A stretch of DNA of 64,000 nt from an uncultured Myxococcales bacterium (GTDB lineage: Bacteria > Myxococcota_A > UBA9042), in NCBI GenBank assembly GCA_903842345.1, contig CAIMLR010000015.1:35893-99892 (forward strand), given 5' to 3'. Of this stretch, positions 15,610-25,324 are shown in pieces (the first letter of the stretch is position 1; each line of letters opens with the position of its first letter). The notes beneath the pieces were generated by a model that searched no databases, was not told the origin of the DNA, and saw nothing but the letters and a program-made list of their open reading frames with translations. Position numbers and translations under genes: made by a program.

Positions 15610-15682
15610 GCGCCCAAAGGGGTTCGAACCCTTGACACCCGGCTTAGAAGGCCGGTGCTCTATCCACCTGAGCTATGGGCGC
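15610..15682 (-). tRNA. tRNA-Arg (anticodon TCT), prophage attachment site
   Basis: On the minus strand the 73-nt sequence folds into a full cloverleaf: acceptor stem GCGCCCA/TGGGCGC, D stem GCTC/GAGC, anticodon stem CCGGC/GCCGG with loop CTTCTAA (anticodon TCT, reading AGA), a five-base variable loop, and T stem AAGGG/CCCTT with loop TTCGAAC. The discriminator base after it is G and CCA is not encoded. Its 3' end faces the integrase, so the prophage has replaced the 3' end of the gene with its own identical copy, keeping the tRNA whole. Confidence 0.96.
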
Positions 15683-15690
15683 GTCGTCCC

Positions 15691-15719
15691 AGCATCGTCC
15701 CGCCCAGCCACCGAGTCAA
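15691..15719 (-). promoter_or_regulatory. Probable promoter of tRNA-Arg
   Basis: On the minus strand TTGACT (15,719-15,714), a 17-nt spacer and GATGCT (15,696-15,691) lie so that transcription would start about two bases before the tRNA 5' end. The -35 is good, the -10 is weak (3 of 6). Confidence 0.45.
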
Positions 15720-15747
15720 CCTGTCGCCGCGAACTTGCAGATTCACC

Positions 15748-15776
15748 TTGGCACGCGGGTCAACCTATGGCACACT
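15748..15776 (+). promoter_or_regulatory. Possible promoter of typA
   Basis: TTGGCA (15,748-15,753), 17 nt and CACACT (15,771-15,776) lie about 40 nt before the typA start. The -10 resembles the TACACT proposed before yebC. The -35 is good and the -10 weak. Confidence 0.35.
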
Positions 15777-15816
15777 AACGCCCCTTTCCCGCGCCATCTG
15801 GCGCTCATCGAGACAC

Positions 15817-17664
15817 ATGCAGCGCGTTCGTAATATCGGCATCATCGCCCACGTCGACCATGGCAAGACTACCCTTATCGATCAGATCCTGACGCAGTGC
15901 GGCGCCGTGGGTCGTGGCGGTCTTGAGCGCGAACGCGTGATGGACTCCAACGATCTCGAACGCGAACGCGGCATTACGATTCTCGCCAAGAACACGGCCA
16001 TCCAGTGGCAGGGTCAGACGGTCAACATCGTCGACACGCCGGGCCACGCCGATTTCGGCGGCGAAGTCGAGCGCATCCTGCGCATGGTCGATTCCGTGCT
16101 CCTGCTCGTTGACGCGTGCGAAGGGCCGATGCCGCAGACGCGTTTCGTGCTCCGCAAGTCGCTTGCCCTTGGACTCCGGCCGATCGTTGTGATCAACAAG
16201 GTCGACCGCCCGGACCGCCAGATTGACCGCGTGCTCGACGCCGTGTTCGACCTGTTCGTGGCCCTCGACGCCAAGCCGGAACAGCTTGATTTTCCGGTGA
16301 TTTACGCCTCTGGCCGTGGCGGCTTTGCCGTGCATGACTACAACGAAGTGACCGACGACGATCCGGTCGTCATGGCTGAGAAGCAGAAGGGCAAGACCCT
16401 CGCGCCGTTGATGGACCTCATCCTACAGCACGTTCCGCCGTGCGAGTTCCCGATCGACAAGCCGCTGCAGTTGCAGGTCGCTACGCTTGATCGCAACGAC
16501 TTCCTCGGTCGCATCGCGATCGGCCGCATCTACCGCGGCTCGATTCGCAAGGGCGACAACATCGTCCAGGTTCGCCTCGATGGCAGCCAGCAGAAGATGC
16601 GCGTCGTCAAGCTCATGGGCTTCATGGGCACGGATCGCGCGGATATCGACCAGGGCTATGCCGGCGACATCGTTGCGCTTTCTGGCGTTGGCGACGTGAC
16701 CGTTGGCGAGACGCTCTGTGCGGAAGACTGCATTGAGCCGATGCCGGCGATTCCGGTCGACGAGCCGACGCTCTCGATGGACTTCATCGTCAACAACTCG
16801 CCGTTCGCCGGCAAGGAAGGCAAGTTCGTCACGACGCGCAACATTCGCGACCGCTTGAACAAAGAGCTGGAATCGAACGTTTCGCTGCGCATTGAAGACA
16901 CGGAGAAGCCGGACGTCATCAAGGTGTCCGGCCGTGGCACGCTCTCGCTCTCGATTCTCATCGAGACGATGCGCCGCGAGGGCTTTGAGCTGCAGGTCAG
17001 CCAGCCGCGCGTGATCACCAAGGAAGTGAACGGCAAGAAGATGGAGCCCTACGAGGACGTGGTCGCGGAATGCGGCGACGGTTACTCCGGCGCGGTCGTC
17101 GAGAAGCTGAGCCAGCGCGGTGGCGAGCTGCAGAACATGGAAGTTGCGGATGACGGCACCGTCCGCATGGAATTCCGCGTTCCGAGCCGCGGCCTCATCG
17201 GCTACCGCAGCCAGTTCCTCACGGACACGCGCGGCACCGGCGTCGTCTACCACAACTTCGCCGACTACGGCCCGTGGCGCGGCGAGATCCGCCGCCGGTT
17301 GAACGGCGTGCTGATTGGTCACGAAGAAACCGTGTGCACGCCGTACGGCATCTTCAACCTGCAGGACCGCGGTGCGTTCTTCGTCGGTCCGACGCAGGAA
17401 ATCTATGCCGGCCAGATCGTCGGCGTTCACAACCGTGACAACGACCTGACGGTGCACCCGGGCAAGGAAAAGAAGCTGACCAACATCCGCTCGGCCGGTG
17501 CGGATGAGAAGCTGCTGCTCGTGCCCGCGCGCCGGCTCTCGCTGGAAGAAGCGCTGGAGTTCATCTCCGACGACGAACTGGTGGAAGTGACGCCGAAGTC
17601 GATTCGCCTGCGCAAGAAGTGGCTGAACGAAAGCGATCGCCGCCGCTACGGCAAGGGCGACTGA
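15817..17664 (+). CDS. typA: Translational GTPase TypA/BipA
   Basis: TypA is a ribosome-binding GTPase of the EF-G family that aids 50S assembly and translation under stress and cold. The 615-residue length is normal. The G domain shows 'AHVDHGKTT' (residues 11-19), the switch I end 'RGITI', 'DTPGHADF' and 'NKVDR'; domain 2 and the BipA-specific C-terminal domain follow, with '[16 protein letters not shown]' near residue 455 typical of the family. I start at ATG 15,817 because homologues begin with a short basic lead into '[14 protein letters not shown]'; the frame is open further upstream only by chance, across the tRNA. It is monocistronic and ends in a strong hairpin. Confidence 0.97.
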   Translation: MQRVRNIGIIAHVDHGKTTLIDQILTQCGAVGRGGLERERVMDSNDLERERGITILAKNTAIQWQGQTVNIVDTPGHADFGGEVERILRMVDSVLLLVDACEGPMPQTRFVLRKSLALGLRPIVVINKVDRPDRQIDRVLDAVFDLFVALDAKPEQLDFPVIYASGRGGFAVHDYNEVTDDDPVVMAEKQKGKTLAPLMDLILQHVPPCEFPIDKPLQLQVATLDRNDFLGRIAIGRIYRGSIRKGDNIVQVRLDGSQQKMRVVKLMGFMGTDRADIDQGYAGDIVALSGVGDVTVGETLCAEDCIEPMPAIPVDEPTLSMDFIVNNSPFAGKEGKFVTTRNIRDRLNKELESNVSLRIEDTEKPDVIKVSGRGTLSLSILIETMRREGFELQVSQPRVITKEVNGKKMEPYEDVVAECGDGYSGAVVEKLSQRGGELQNMEVADDGTVRMEFRVPSRGLIGYRSQFLTDTRGTGVVYHNFADYGPWRGEIRRRLNGVLIGHEETVCTPYGIFNLQDRGAFFVGPTQEIYAGQIVGVHNRDNDLTVHPGKEKKLTNIRSAGADEKLLLVPARRLSLEEALEFISDDELVEVTPKSIRLRKKWLNESDRRRYGKGD

Positions 17665-17678
17665 ACCTGACCGCGATT

Positions 17679-17719
17679 GACCTCCTGGCAGCCCGCATTC
17701 ACCGGGCTGCCAGGAGGTC
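17679..17719. terminator. 17-bp hairpin between convergent typA and the DsbA-like gene
   Basis: The arms 17,679-17,695 and 17,703-17,719 are perfectly complementary over 17 bp with a seven-base loop (CATTCAC). It lies 15 nt after typA and 24 nt after the oppositely oriented gene's stop. There is no T-tract on either side, so it may act bidirectionally or protect mRNA ends. Confidence 0.7.
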
Positions 17720-17742
17720 CGCAGCCTTTGCGCGGACCTGGG

Positions 17743-18552
17743 CTAGCCCGCGACTTTCTTGAGCGCCGCGAGGATTGTGGCCGGCGCCTGCCCACCCTGC
17801 AATACGACATTGCCGCCCGCGCCGTGCAGTTCAAAATGCGGCACGCCATTCATGCCCGTGCGCGCAGCCGCAGCCGCGAGCTGCCGCACCCGCACACGCG
17901 CGCCCATGTCCGCCAGCGCGTCGACCGCCTCCGCGATGGGCAGCCCCGCTTCCTGCCAGCACGCCTGCAGCACGGCGCTGTTGCCGATGTCCGCGCCTGC
18001 CTCAAAGTACTCCCGGTGGATGATGTCCAACAGGTCGGACTGGGTCGCCAACGGCGCGGCAAGAATCAGCGCGTGGGAGATCGCCGTATCCGGCGTGCGG
18101 CGAATCTTGGCAAAATCGAACTTCAGGCCGTAGCTCGCGCCTGTTTGCGTCACCCGGTCAAACATCGCCTCGAGCTGCGTTGCGCCATAGCGCTCCGCCA
18201 GCCGCGCCCGCAGATCCACGCCTTCGGGCGGAACACTCGGGTCCAGCAGGTACGGGTGCAGGTTCACCGTCACGTTCGCGCCCGGCATCTGGCGCAGCGC
18301 GACGCGCAGGTTGTGGTGGCCAATGCGACACCACGGACAGATCACGTCCTGCGTCAGGTCCACGGTAACGACTGAATTTGATTGTGACATTGCGGCTCCA
18401 GTTGCAGTTGGCGCGACCGGCAGGGCTGGCGCGGATGGGGAAGGTGCTGAAGGCGCTCTGGCCAACGGCGGCGGTGTGCCGCACGCGGGCAGCAGCGCGA
18501 CTCCGGCGGTGGCGGTTCCCAGGTGCAGCAGGAGGTCCCGGCGGTTCATCAT
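17743..18552 (-). CDS. DsbA/FrnE-family thiol oxidoreductase, Tat-type lipoprotein
   Basis: The product resembles FrnE-like thioredoxin-fold proteins, which use a CxxC pair to oxidise or isomerise disulphides. The active site CPWC lies in 'TQDVICPWCRIGHHNL' (about residue 75), and a cis-Pro follows much later in 'GVPHF'. The N-terminus 'MNRRDLLLHLG' has a twin-arginine motif, then a hydrophobic stretch and a lipobox LPAC, so it should be exported folded and lipid-anchored, unlike the usual cytosolic FrnE. A 30-residue Ala/Pro/Ser linker separates signal and domain. I start at the first of two ATGs (18,552); 18,549 is as likely. Confidence 0.82.
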   Translation of the reverse strand: MMNRRDLLLHLGTATAGVALLPACGTPPPLARAPSAPSPSAPALPVAPTATGAAMSQSNSVVTVDLTQDVICPWCRIGHHNLRVALRQMPGANVTVNLHPYLLDPSVPPEGVDLRARLAERYGATQLEAMFDRVTQTGASYGLKFDFAKIRRTPDTAISHALILAAPLATQSDLLDIIHREYFEAGADIGNSAVLQACWQEAGLPIAEAVDALADMGARVRVRQLAAAAARTGMNGVPHFELHGAGGNVVLQGGQAPATILAALKKVAG

Positions 18553-18706
18553 GTCTCTGATGATGCCAAGATGCGGCAAACTCCGCTACTGGGACCCGGC
18601 CATGACACACTGTTTCCCCGTGCGCACAATCCGCGCCTTGCGTCGCCGCCGTCGCTGCCTAACATGGTCCTGCTTGCTATCTTTTCCCAACCTGCCGGAG
18701 TCATCC

Positions 18707-19324
18707 ATGAAGCTGTTTCTCGCGCCGGGCGCCTGTTCCCTCTCCCCTCACATCGCCTTGCACGAAGCGGGGCTGAAATTCGAGGCCGTGCGCGTCGATT
18801 TCCTCACCAAGCTGACGGCCGATGGCCGTGATTTCAACGTCATCAATCCCAAGGGCTACGTCCCGGCGCTGCAACTGGACAACGGGTACGTGCTGACGGA
18901 AGGCCCGGCGATCCTGCAGTTCATCGCCGATCAAGCGCCGGGCCTGCATCTGGCGCCGCCAAACGGCACGCTGGAACGCTACAAGCTGCAGGAATGGCTG
19001 GGCTTCATCAACTCGGAGCTGCACAAAGTCTACGGACCGCTGTTCAATCCCAAGGCGAACGAGGAGGCCAAAACGGCGGCGCGCAACAATCTGTTGCGGC
19101 GGTTCGGGTTCGTTGCGCACGCGCTGGAGGACAAGCAGTGGCTGATGGGGGACGCGTTCACCGTCGCCGACTGCTACCTGTATGTGATGCTCGTCTGGAG
19201 CAAATACACGGGCGTGGACCTTTCCGGCACGCCGGTTCTCGCGGCGTACCAAGCACGCGTCGAAGCCCGGCCGGCGGTGCGCGCAGCGCTGGCAGCCGAG
19301 AACGCGCTGCGCACCCGGAAATAG
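18707..19324 (+). CDS. Glutathione S-transferase, beta class-like
   Basis: The 205-residue protein has the two-domain GST layout. The N-terminal thioredoxin fold starts 'MKLFLAPGACSLSPHIALHE', where Cys10 sits at the catalytic Cys of beta-class enzymes (GstA of E. coli and Proteus). 'GYVPALQLDNGYVLTEGPAI' supplies the cis-Pro and the Glu-x-x-Ala glutathione-binding loop. The all-helical domain (about 85-200) contains 'FTVADCYLYVML', the N-capping/hydrophobic staple. The start has CCGGAG seven bases upstream. It ends three bases before the converging kinase gene. Confidence 0.92.
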   Translation: MKLFLAPGACSLSPHIALHEAGLKFEAVRVDFLTKLTADGRDFNVINPKGYVPALQLDNGYVLTEGPAILQFIADQAPGLHLAPPNGTLERYKLQEWLGFINSELHKVYGPLFNPKANEEAKTAARNNLLRRFGFVAHALEDKQWLMGDAFTVADCYLYVMLVWSKYTGVDLSGTPVLAAYQARVEARPAVRAALAAENALRTRK

Positions 19325-19327
19325 CCG

Positions 19328-22300
19328 CTACTCTTGCAGTTTGGGGATCTCCGCGAAGAGCGCGCGCACGCGGGTCAACGCGTCGTCAAACTCGAAGCTC
19401 TCGACGTCGCGGGCCAGCGCGTCAAAAGCCGGCCCGAGGGCCGCGCGGAGCATCGGCGCGTCCGTGCGGAACGTTTGCAGCGCGCGCACATCGTCGTCCG
19501 CGAGCAGTTTCTGCAGCTGGGCAAGCATCTGGCCCGCGGCAGGCCAGTCGACGACGGCGGCCACGGGCGCGATACTGTCCGGCAGCGCTTCAGCCAGGGC
19601 CCGCACCAGCGCGCCGTGAGTCTCGCTCAGCTCCTGAAGTGGCTCGGCAAACGTTGGGGGCGCGTCCGCACCCAGCTGCAGCAGCGTCTCGAGGCGAAGC
19701 GCCGCGGCACCTACCGCCGTCGCGCCCAGCGTGGCAGCGACGCCCTTGAGCGTGTGGACGGTCCGCTGCGCCTCCTGCCAACGGCCCGCAACAATGTGCT
19801 CGCGCAGCCGCGTCACATCGTCCGCGCGCTCCGTGCTGAACTTGCGCAGCAGCCGCTCGTACGTCTCCCACCGCCCCTGAACCACGCGCAGTCCCGCATC
19901 GGTATCCAGCCCGGCAATCGCTGAAAGGCGCGGTCGTGGCTTCCCAACTCCCGTCATGCCGGTTGCGCGCCGCCGCGGTCGAGGCTCCAGGTCCACGCCC
20001 GTCCACTCGCACAGCGTCGCGAAGAACGTCTGCGGATTGATGGGCTTGGCGACAAAGTCATTCATGCCGGCGGCGAGGCAGGCCTCCTTGTCCTCGGCAA
20101 AAACACTCGCAGTCATCGCGAGGATCGGCGTCTGCTCGTACGCGACGCGTTTGCGCAGCTCGCGCGTTGCCGTCAGGCCGTCCATCACCGGCATCTGCAC
20201 GTCCATCAGGACGGCGTCGTAGCGAGTCCGCTGGGCCTTTTCCAAAGCGATCTGACCATTTTCAGCGACTTCCACGACAAATCCGCGGGACGCCAGCAGC
20301 TCGGTCGCGACTTCCTGGTTGATGAGGTCGTCCTCAACCAGCAGCAGCACAACGCTTGCCGCCTTGCGCCCTACCCGCACCACCGGCGGGAGCCCGTGAC
20401 TCGTCCGCTTCGGCTGGCCCACGCGCAACGTGCCGGCGGCGTGCAGCGGCAGCGTGAACCAGAAGGTGCTGCCCTGCCCTGGCGCGCTCGTCACGCCCAG
20501 CGTGCCGCCGAGCAGCTCAACAAGGCGCCGGCTGATGGCCAGTCCCAGGCCGGTACCGCCAAATTTCCGCGTCGTGGAGACATCCGCTTGTTCAAACGGC
20601 TGGAAAATCCGCTCCGTCTGCTCCTGCGACAGGCCAATCCCCGTGTCCTGCACTTCAAACCGGACCCTCAGCGGCCCAGCGTCAGCCGTATCCGCCATCA
20701 TCCGCACGATCACTTCGCCGTGCGACGTGAACTTCACCGCATTCGAGCCAAGATTCAGCAACACCTGCGTCAGCCGCAGCGAATCGCCGTTCAACCTCGC
20801 CGGCAGGGCTTCCGCCACCTCGAACTCCAGCGTGAGCCCCTTGGCGCGGGCTTGCTCGGTCAGGCTGTCGCGCACGCCGTCGACAAGATCCGCCACGGCA
20901 AAGTCGACGTTCTCCAAGCGCAGCTTGCCTGCCTCGACCTTGGACAAATCCAAGATATCGTTGATGATCGCCAGCAAGTGCCGCGCCGATCCGTCGATCT
21001 TCCGCAGCCGCTCCACCTGCTCGGGGATTTCGACCTGATGCGTCATCAAGTGCGTCAGGCCGATGATCGCGTTGAGCGGCGTGCGAATCTCATGGCTCAT
21101 ATTGGCGAGGAACGCGCTCTTGGCCATATTCGCCGCCTCCGCGCGCGCCTGGGCCTCGCGCAACTGCGCCGTCCGCGTGTCGACCAACTCCTCCAAATGA
21201 TGCCGGTGCTCGTCCAGCTCCGCGTCGAGGTGCTTGCGCTCCGTGATGTCGTCCTTGATCGCGACGTAGTGCGTGATTTTGCCCGCGTCATCGCGGATCG
21301 GCGCGAGCGTCGCCCGTTCCGTGTACTCGGTTCCATCCTTGCGCTTGTTGACGAACTCGCCCTGCCAGACCTTGCCCGCGGTCAGCGCCGCCCACATCGC
21401 ACCATAGGTCGCCCGAGGCGTCTTGCCCGACTGCAACACGCGTGGATTGCCGCCGCGCAGCTCGTCCATCGTGTAGCCAGTGTGGCGGACAAACGCGGGA
21501 TTGACGTACTCGATGTCGCCGTTCAAGTCCGTGATCGCGATGCTCGCCGGACTCTGCTCCACGGCCAGGCTCAGCTTCCGCAGCTTCTCCTCGGACGCCT
21601 TCAGCGCGGAGACGTCCTCCTTGATGGCCACGTAGTTGCAGATTGCACCGTCGGCGTTCCGCAGCGGCACGATCGTCGCGCGCTCCGAAAAAACCGTGCC
21701 GTCCTTGCGGCGGTTGGTGAATTCGCCACGCCAGACTTCACCCGCACGCAGCCACGCCCACATCTCCCCGTACACGCGCTCGGGCGTGAGGCCTGACTTC
21801 AGGAACCGCGGGTTCTTATGCAGGATCTCCTCGCGGGTGTAGCCCGTCGACGCCGTGAACGCGGGGTTGATGTACTCGATTCGCCCCTGCAGATCGGTCA
21901 CGATCACCGGGTTTGGACTCTGATCGATCGCCAGCGAGAGCTTGGAGTTCTCCAGCTCGGCCGCTTCACGCGCCTCGCGGTCGCGCAGGGACCGGATGCC
22001 AAACGCGAGGCTGTCAGCGAGGCTGCGCAACAGCGTGATCTCGCCCTCCAGGAATGCGTGTGGCTCCGCAGCGTACACCGTGAGCACACCGAGAACCTCG
22101 CCTTGCACGTCAAAGAGCGGAATCGCAATCGACGATCCAATGCCATGCTTGGCCGCTGAAGCGCGCCACGGCGCAAGCTTCAGGTCCGTCGCTACGTTCT
22201 GGACGACGACGTGGCGACGTTCCCGCACGGCTGTTCCAGTCGGCCCCTGGCCCAGCGGCTCATCGGCCCATGTAATAGCGAGCGCCTTGAGGTAGTCCGC

Positions 22301-25300
22301 CGCCTTCCCCGCTTGAGCCACAACCGCCACGCGCTTGGCGCCATCGTGCTCGGGCACGCCGAACCACGCCAAGCGGTAGCCGCGCTCCTGGACAATGACG
22401 TCACAAATCGTCTGGACGAGCGCGAGTTGGTCCTCGCCAAAGAGAATCGCCCGGATGGCAGTCGCCAGCATGCGTTGGTCGGCCGTCATCCGGCGCAGCT
22501 CCGCCTCTGCGCGCTTGGCCTCCGTCAGGTCGGACCAGGTCGCCGCCAGATACGACTTGCCACCGACGCGGATGGGTTGGCCGCTGACACGGATGTTGCG
22601 GAGCGAGCCATCGCGGGCGCGGGCCTTGGTCTCGATCGTGGCCCCTTCAGGCTGCATCATCATGACGATCTGGGACTGGATCACGTCCGGCGTCGGCGCG
22701 TCATCGAGATCGCGCGGACCCAAGCGCGCGAACTCGTCTCGCGTGTAGCCGAGCATGGTGTGGCTCGCGGCGTTGAATTCCGCGAACAGCCCCGTCCCCA
22801 TGTCCACGGTCGCGATCGCGTCGCGCGCCTGGTTGACGATGGCCGAGTACAGCGCCTCACTTTCCCGGAGCCGTTCGTCCGCCGCGCGCATCGCCAACAT
22901 GTCCGCAATGCGTTTGGCGATGGCGTCGATGAGATCGCGCTCCTCCCGCAGAAACACGCCCTGCTCCTGCGGCTCGTGTCGGTGCAGATACGCGACCGTG
23001 ACGTCGCCCGTCTGACCACCGACCACAAACGGTGCGGACTGCATCCACGCGGTTTCGGCAAAGTTCGCCGTCGCGTACGTCTCGTCGCCCAACCGGATCC
23101 GCGCGCACGCATCCGCGTCATGCAGCCAGCCCGGCGGCAGGTACTCCACGACGGTGCGGAGCATCTGCGGAAGCGGCACGGCGGACCGCTCCGTGTCGCG
23201 GAACACCCGGTGCAGGCAGTTGGACTCCTTGACGCGCTCGCGCAGGGCAACCCGCGTTGCAACCTCGTCCGTGATGTCAAGCACCGTCCCGATGGACTGA
23301 GTCGGCTCGCCTCTGTCGTTCGGCTGGGTAACGGAACGGGCATGAACGTGCCGAACTTCGCCCGACTTGGTCAGAATGCGGTGACGGACGTCGTACTCGC
23401 CCCCCACCTCAACCGCATGCAGGAATGCGCGCTGGACCCATTCCCGGTCGTCGGGATGGACGAAGCCCATCAGTCCGGGCAGCGTGCCCGGAAACTCGTG
23501 CGCCTCCAGCCCAGCGATGTGCAGCAGACCCGCGGACGGCCAGAGCACGCGTGTCTTGAGGTCCAGGAGCCAGGAACCCGCCAGTCCAAGCTCCTCCGCG
23601 CGCGCCAACGTCGATTCACTCGCCGCCAGCGCCTCCTGGGCCTTTTGGCGGGCAATGCGATCGCGCAAGGCCTCGATCTTGGCGATGATGTCGTCGCCCG
23701 CGTCGGCCAGCAGCCGCGACTCCAGTTCGCCGAACGCGTTGGGGTCACGCGAGTAGATCGCCAGCGAACCCGCAACTGCGCCGGCGCTATCGCGCAGCGG
23801 AATCGCGATCGTCGAGGCGATGCCAAACATGCGGGCGATTTCCGGCCACTGCGCGGGCGTATCCGACTCGGACGGAACGCCCGTCGTCACGACCCGAGCC
23901 TCACGGATGGCGCGAAGCGGCGCGTCACCCAATTCATCGGCGGTGGGTGAAGCCACGTGCCCGCGCACGGCGTCCGCCGCGACGCCATGGAGGGAAATGG
24001 GCAGGAGCTGCTTGCCATTGTCGTGGTCGGCGTGGCCAATCCACACCAGCGGATAGTCGCCCGCCGCCACGATTCGCTGGGCCAGCGTGTCGACAAGCGC
24101 CGCCTCGTCGTCCCGCACCGGGCGCGCACCCTTGACGGCCAGGAGCACCTTCATCGCCTTGTTGGCACGCTCGGACTCGCGCATCGCCGCCAGCGCCACA
24201 ACCGTGTCGTCAAACACCCGCGCCAGATCGCCCAGCTCCCCCTTTGCCAGGTCTGCGCCCACGCGCGTCGTCAGGTCGCCCGTTCCCAGGCGCCGAAACG
24301 CCGCGCCGAGCTGTTCCACCGGACGCAGAATCAGACGGTCGCTGGCGAGCCAGATCACGGTCAGCAGCAAGCCGAACAGCACCAGCGTGGTAATCCCGAG
24401 GGCGAAGGACGTCGGGGGCACGGCAGCGATCATGGCCGCGCGGTCGACCGAGAGCCAAACCGTCAGCCCGTTGCCGGTGTGCTCGCCAAAGCGGTCAAAC
24501 GCCACGCAACGCGCCGCACCCTCCAGCCCGGGGCCATCGAACATGCCGCGCTTGCCGCTCGCGTGGATTGCCTGCACAACGGGCCGGTCTGCCACGGACT
24601 TGCCAAGCAGATGCGCGGCGTCAGGATCGAGGAACGCCACGCGATCGTGTTCGTCCAGCAGCCCGATGACCGCCGAATGCGGAAAACCGGCCCGCTGCGG
24701 CACGTCCGCGAGCCAGGTCAGGTCCAGGCCGGCGAGCAGCACGCTCTGGACTTTTCCCGACGGGTCGCGGACCGCCAGGAAGACCGGCAGGATGGGCCGA
24801 TGACTCGTCGGCCCCTTCATGACCTCGCCAATCACGAGTCCGGGCGCCTTGAGCGCAGCCTGGAATGCCGCCAGCTTGTCCCATGGATACGGCGTCGCGG
24901 TCTGCAACGCGCTGCAGACAACGTCGCCTTCCAGATTGAGGACATAGACGTTGGTCAGGTGGTCCTGGCGCCCGGACAGTCCGTGCACCAGCGCCGCGTC
25001 GCAGAGCGGATTTGCCCGGCTCAGGATCGCGGGATCGGTGCTCAGCGACCGAAGCAGCTGCTCGGCAAGGTCCGCGACGTGCCCCTGCTGGTCGGCAATT
25101 TCAGCGACGACGTAGCGCAGCTTGTTCTGCTCATAGCGGATCGCCATGTCGCGCTCACCGCGCATCTGCAGGACGATCGCCAGCGCGACGGGGATGGCGC
25201 CCAGCACCACGAGGAGCGCGAGTTGGACGCGGACGCCGTGGATGGAGCGACGGAGGCGCGACTCCGAAGCTGGGGGCCGCGCGGCGGGTGCGGACTGGCC

Positions 25301-25324
25301 TGACGAAACCATACGGCCTTTCAC
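19328..25324 (-). CDS. Giant hybrid sensor histidine kinase (1998 aa)
   Basis: From the N-terminus: transmembrane helix (about 33-52), a periplasmic Cache-like sensor (55-300), a second helix (305-328), HAMP (330-380), GAF (390-545), PAS (570-680), GAF (705-805), PAS (825-930), GAF (945-1110), two very similar PAS-PAC units (1125-1240 and 1248-1365), HisKA with 'SHEIRTPLN' (His about 1410), HATPase with 'GGTGLGLAIS', receiver with Asp near 1708 in 'LMDVQMPVMDG', and C-terminal HPt with 'VHTLKGVA' (about 1857). This is a complete internal phosphorelay. The GTG start overlaps the upstream stop (GTGA at 25,321-25,324); ATG 25,312 is an alternative. The last gene of a three-gene operon; the two REC-output proteins upstream are its likely targets. 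Confidence 0.95.
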   Translation of the reverse strand: MKGRMVSSGQSAPAARPPASESRLRRSIHGVRVQLALLVVLGAIPVALAIVLQMRGERDMAIRYEQNKLRYVVAEIADQQGHVADLAEQLLRSLSTDPAILSRANPLCDAALVHGLSGRQDHLTNVYVLNLEGDVVCSALQTATPYPWDKLAAFQAALKAPGLVIGEVMKGPTSHRPILPVFLAVRDPSGKVQSVLLAGLDLTWLADVPQRAGFPHSAVIGLLDEHDRVAFLDPDAAHLLGKSVADRPVVQAIHASGKRGMFDGPGLEGAARCVAFDRFGEHTGNGLTVWLSVDRAAMIAAVPPTSFALGITTLVLFGLLLTVIWLASDRLILRPVEQLGAAFRRLGTGDLTTRVGADLAKGELGDLARVFDDTVVALAAMRESERANKAMKVLLAVKGARPVRDDEAALVDTLAQRIVAAGDYPLVWIGHADHDNGKQLLPISLHGVAADAVRGHVASPTADELGDAPLRAIREARVVTTGVPSESDTPAQWPEIARMFGIASTIAIPLRDSAGAVAGSLAIYSRDPNAFGELESRLLADAGDDIIAKIEALRDRIARQKAQEALAASESTLARAEELGLAGSWLLDLKTRVLWPSAGLLHIAGLEAHEFPGTLPGLMGFVHPDDREWVQRAFLHAVEVGGEYDVRHRILTKSGEVRHVHARSVTQPNDRGEPTQSIGTVLDITDEVATRVALRERVKESNCLHRVFRDTERSAVPLPQMLRTVVEYLPPGWLHDADACARIRLGDETYATANFAETAWMQSAPFVVGGQTGDVTVAYLHRHEPQEQGVFLREERDLIDAIAKRIADMLAMRAADERLRESEALYSAIVNQARDAIATVDMGTGLFAEFNAASHTMLGYTRDEFARLGPRDLDDAPTPDVIQSQIVMMMQPEGATIETKARARDGSLRNIRVSGQPIRVGGKSYLAATWSDLTEAKRAEAELRRMTADQRMLATAIRAILFGEDQLALVQTICDVIVQERGYRLAWFGVPEHDGAKRVAVVAQAGKAADYLKALAITWADEPLGQGPTGTAVRERRHVVVQNVATDLKLAPWRASAAKHGIGSSIAIPLFDVQGEVLGVLTVYAAEPHAFLEGEITLLRSLADSLAFGIRSLRDREAREAAELENSKLSLAIDQSPNPVIVTDLQGRIEYINPAFTASTGYTREEILHKNPRFLKSGLTPERVYGEMWAWLRAGEVWRGEFTNRRKDGTVFSERATIVPLRNADGAICNYVAIKEDVSALKASEEKLRKLSLAVEQSPASIAITDLNGDIEYVNPAFVRHTGYTMDELRGGNPRVLQSGKTPRATYGAMWAALTAGKVWQGEFVNKRKDGTEYTERATLAPIRDDAGKITHYVAIKDDITERKHLDAELDEHRHHLEELVDTRTAQLREAQARAEAANMAKSAFLANMSHEIRTPLNAIIGLTHLMTHQVEIPEQVERLRKIDGSARHLLAIINDILDLSKVEAGKLRLENVDFAVADLVDGVRDSLTEQARAKGLTLEFEVAEALPARLNGDSLRLTQVLLNLGSNAVKFTSHGEVIVRMMADTADAGPLRVRFEVQDTGIGLSQEQTERIFQPFEQADVSTTRKFGGTGLGLAISRRLVELLGGTLGVTSAPGQGSTFWFTLPLHAAGTLRVGQPKRTSHGLPPVVRVGRKAASVVLLLVEDDLINQEVATELLASRGFVVEVAENGQIALEKAQRTRYDAVLMDVQMPVMDGLTATRELRKRVAYEQTPILAMTASVFAEDKEACLAAGMNDFVAKPINPQTFFATLCEWTGVDLEPRPRRRATGMTGVGKPRPRLSAIAGLDTDAGLRVVQGRWETYERLLRKFSTERADDVTRLREHIVAGRWQEAQRTVHTLKGVAATLGATAVGAAALRLETLLQLGADAPPTFAEPLQELSETHGALVRALAEALPDSIAPVAAVVDWPAAGQMLAQLQKLLADDDVRALQTFRTDAPMLRAALGPAFDALARDVESFEFDDALTRVRALFAEIPKLQE

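Larger units (their letters stand above)
1..15682 (+). mobile_element. Right part of a tail-gene-bearing prophage integrated at tRNA-Arg(TCT)
   Basis: All genes from the left edge to 15,550 run on the + strand, with tail genes first (tape measure at 377-2773, hub protein at 4247-6991), then small regulatory genes, then a tyrosine integrase. The integrase stops 60 nt from the 3' end of a tRNA-Arg gene that reads towards it, the standard arrangement after integration into a tRNA 3' end. Capsid, portal and terminase genes and the distal att site must lie left of position 1. The exact att core cannot be fixed here because the second copy is outside the window; it should fall within the tRNA (15,610-15,682). 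The gene order fits a tailed phage, probably a siphovirus because no contractile sheath or baseplate wedge genes are seen. Confidence 0.9.
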
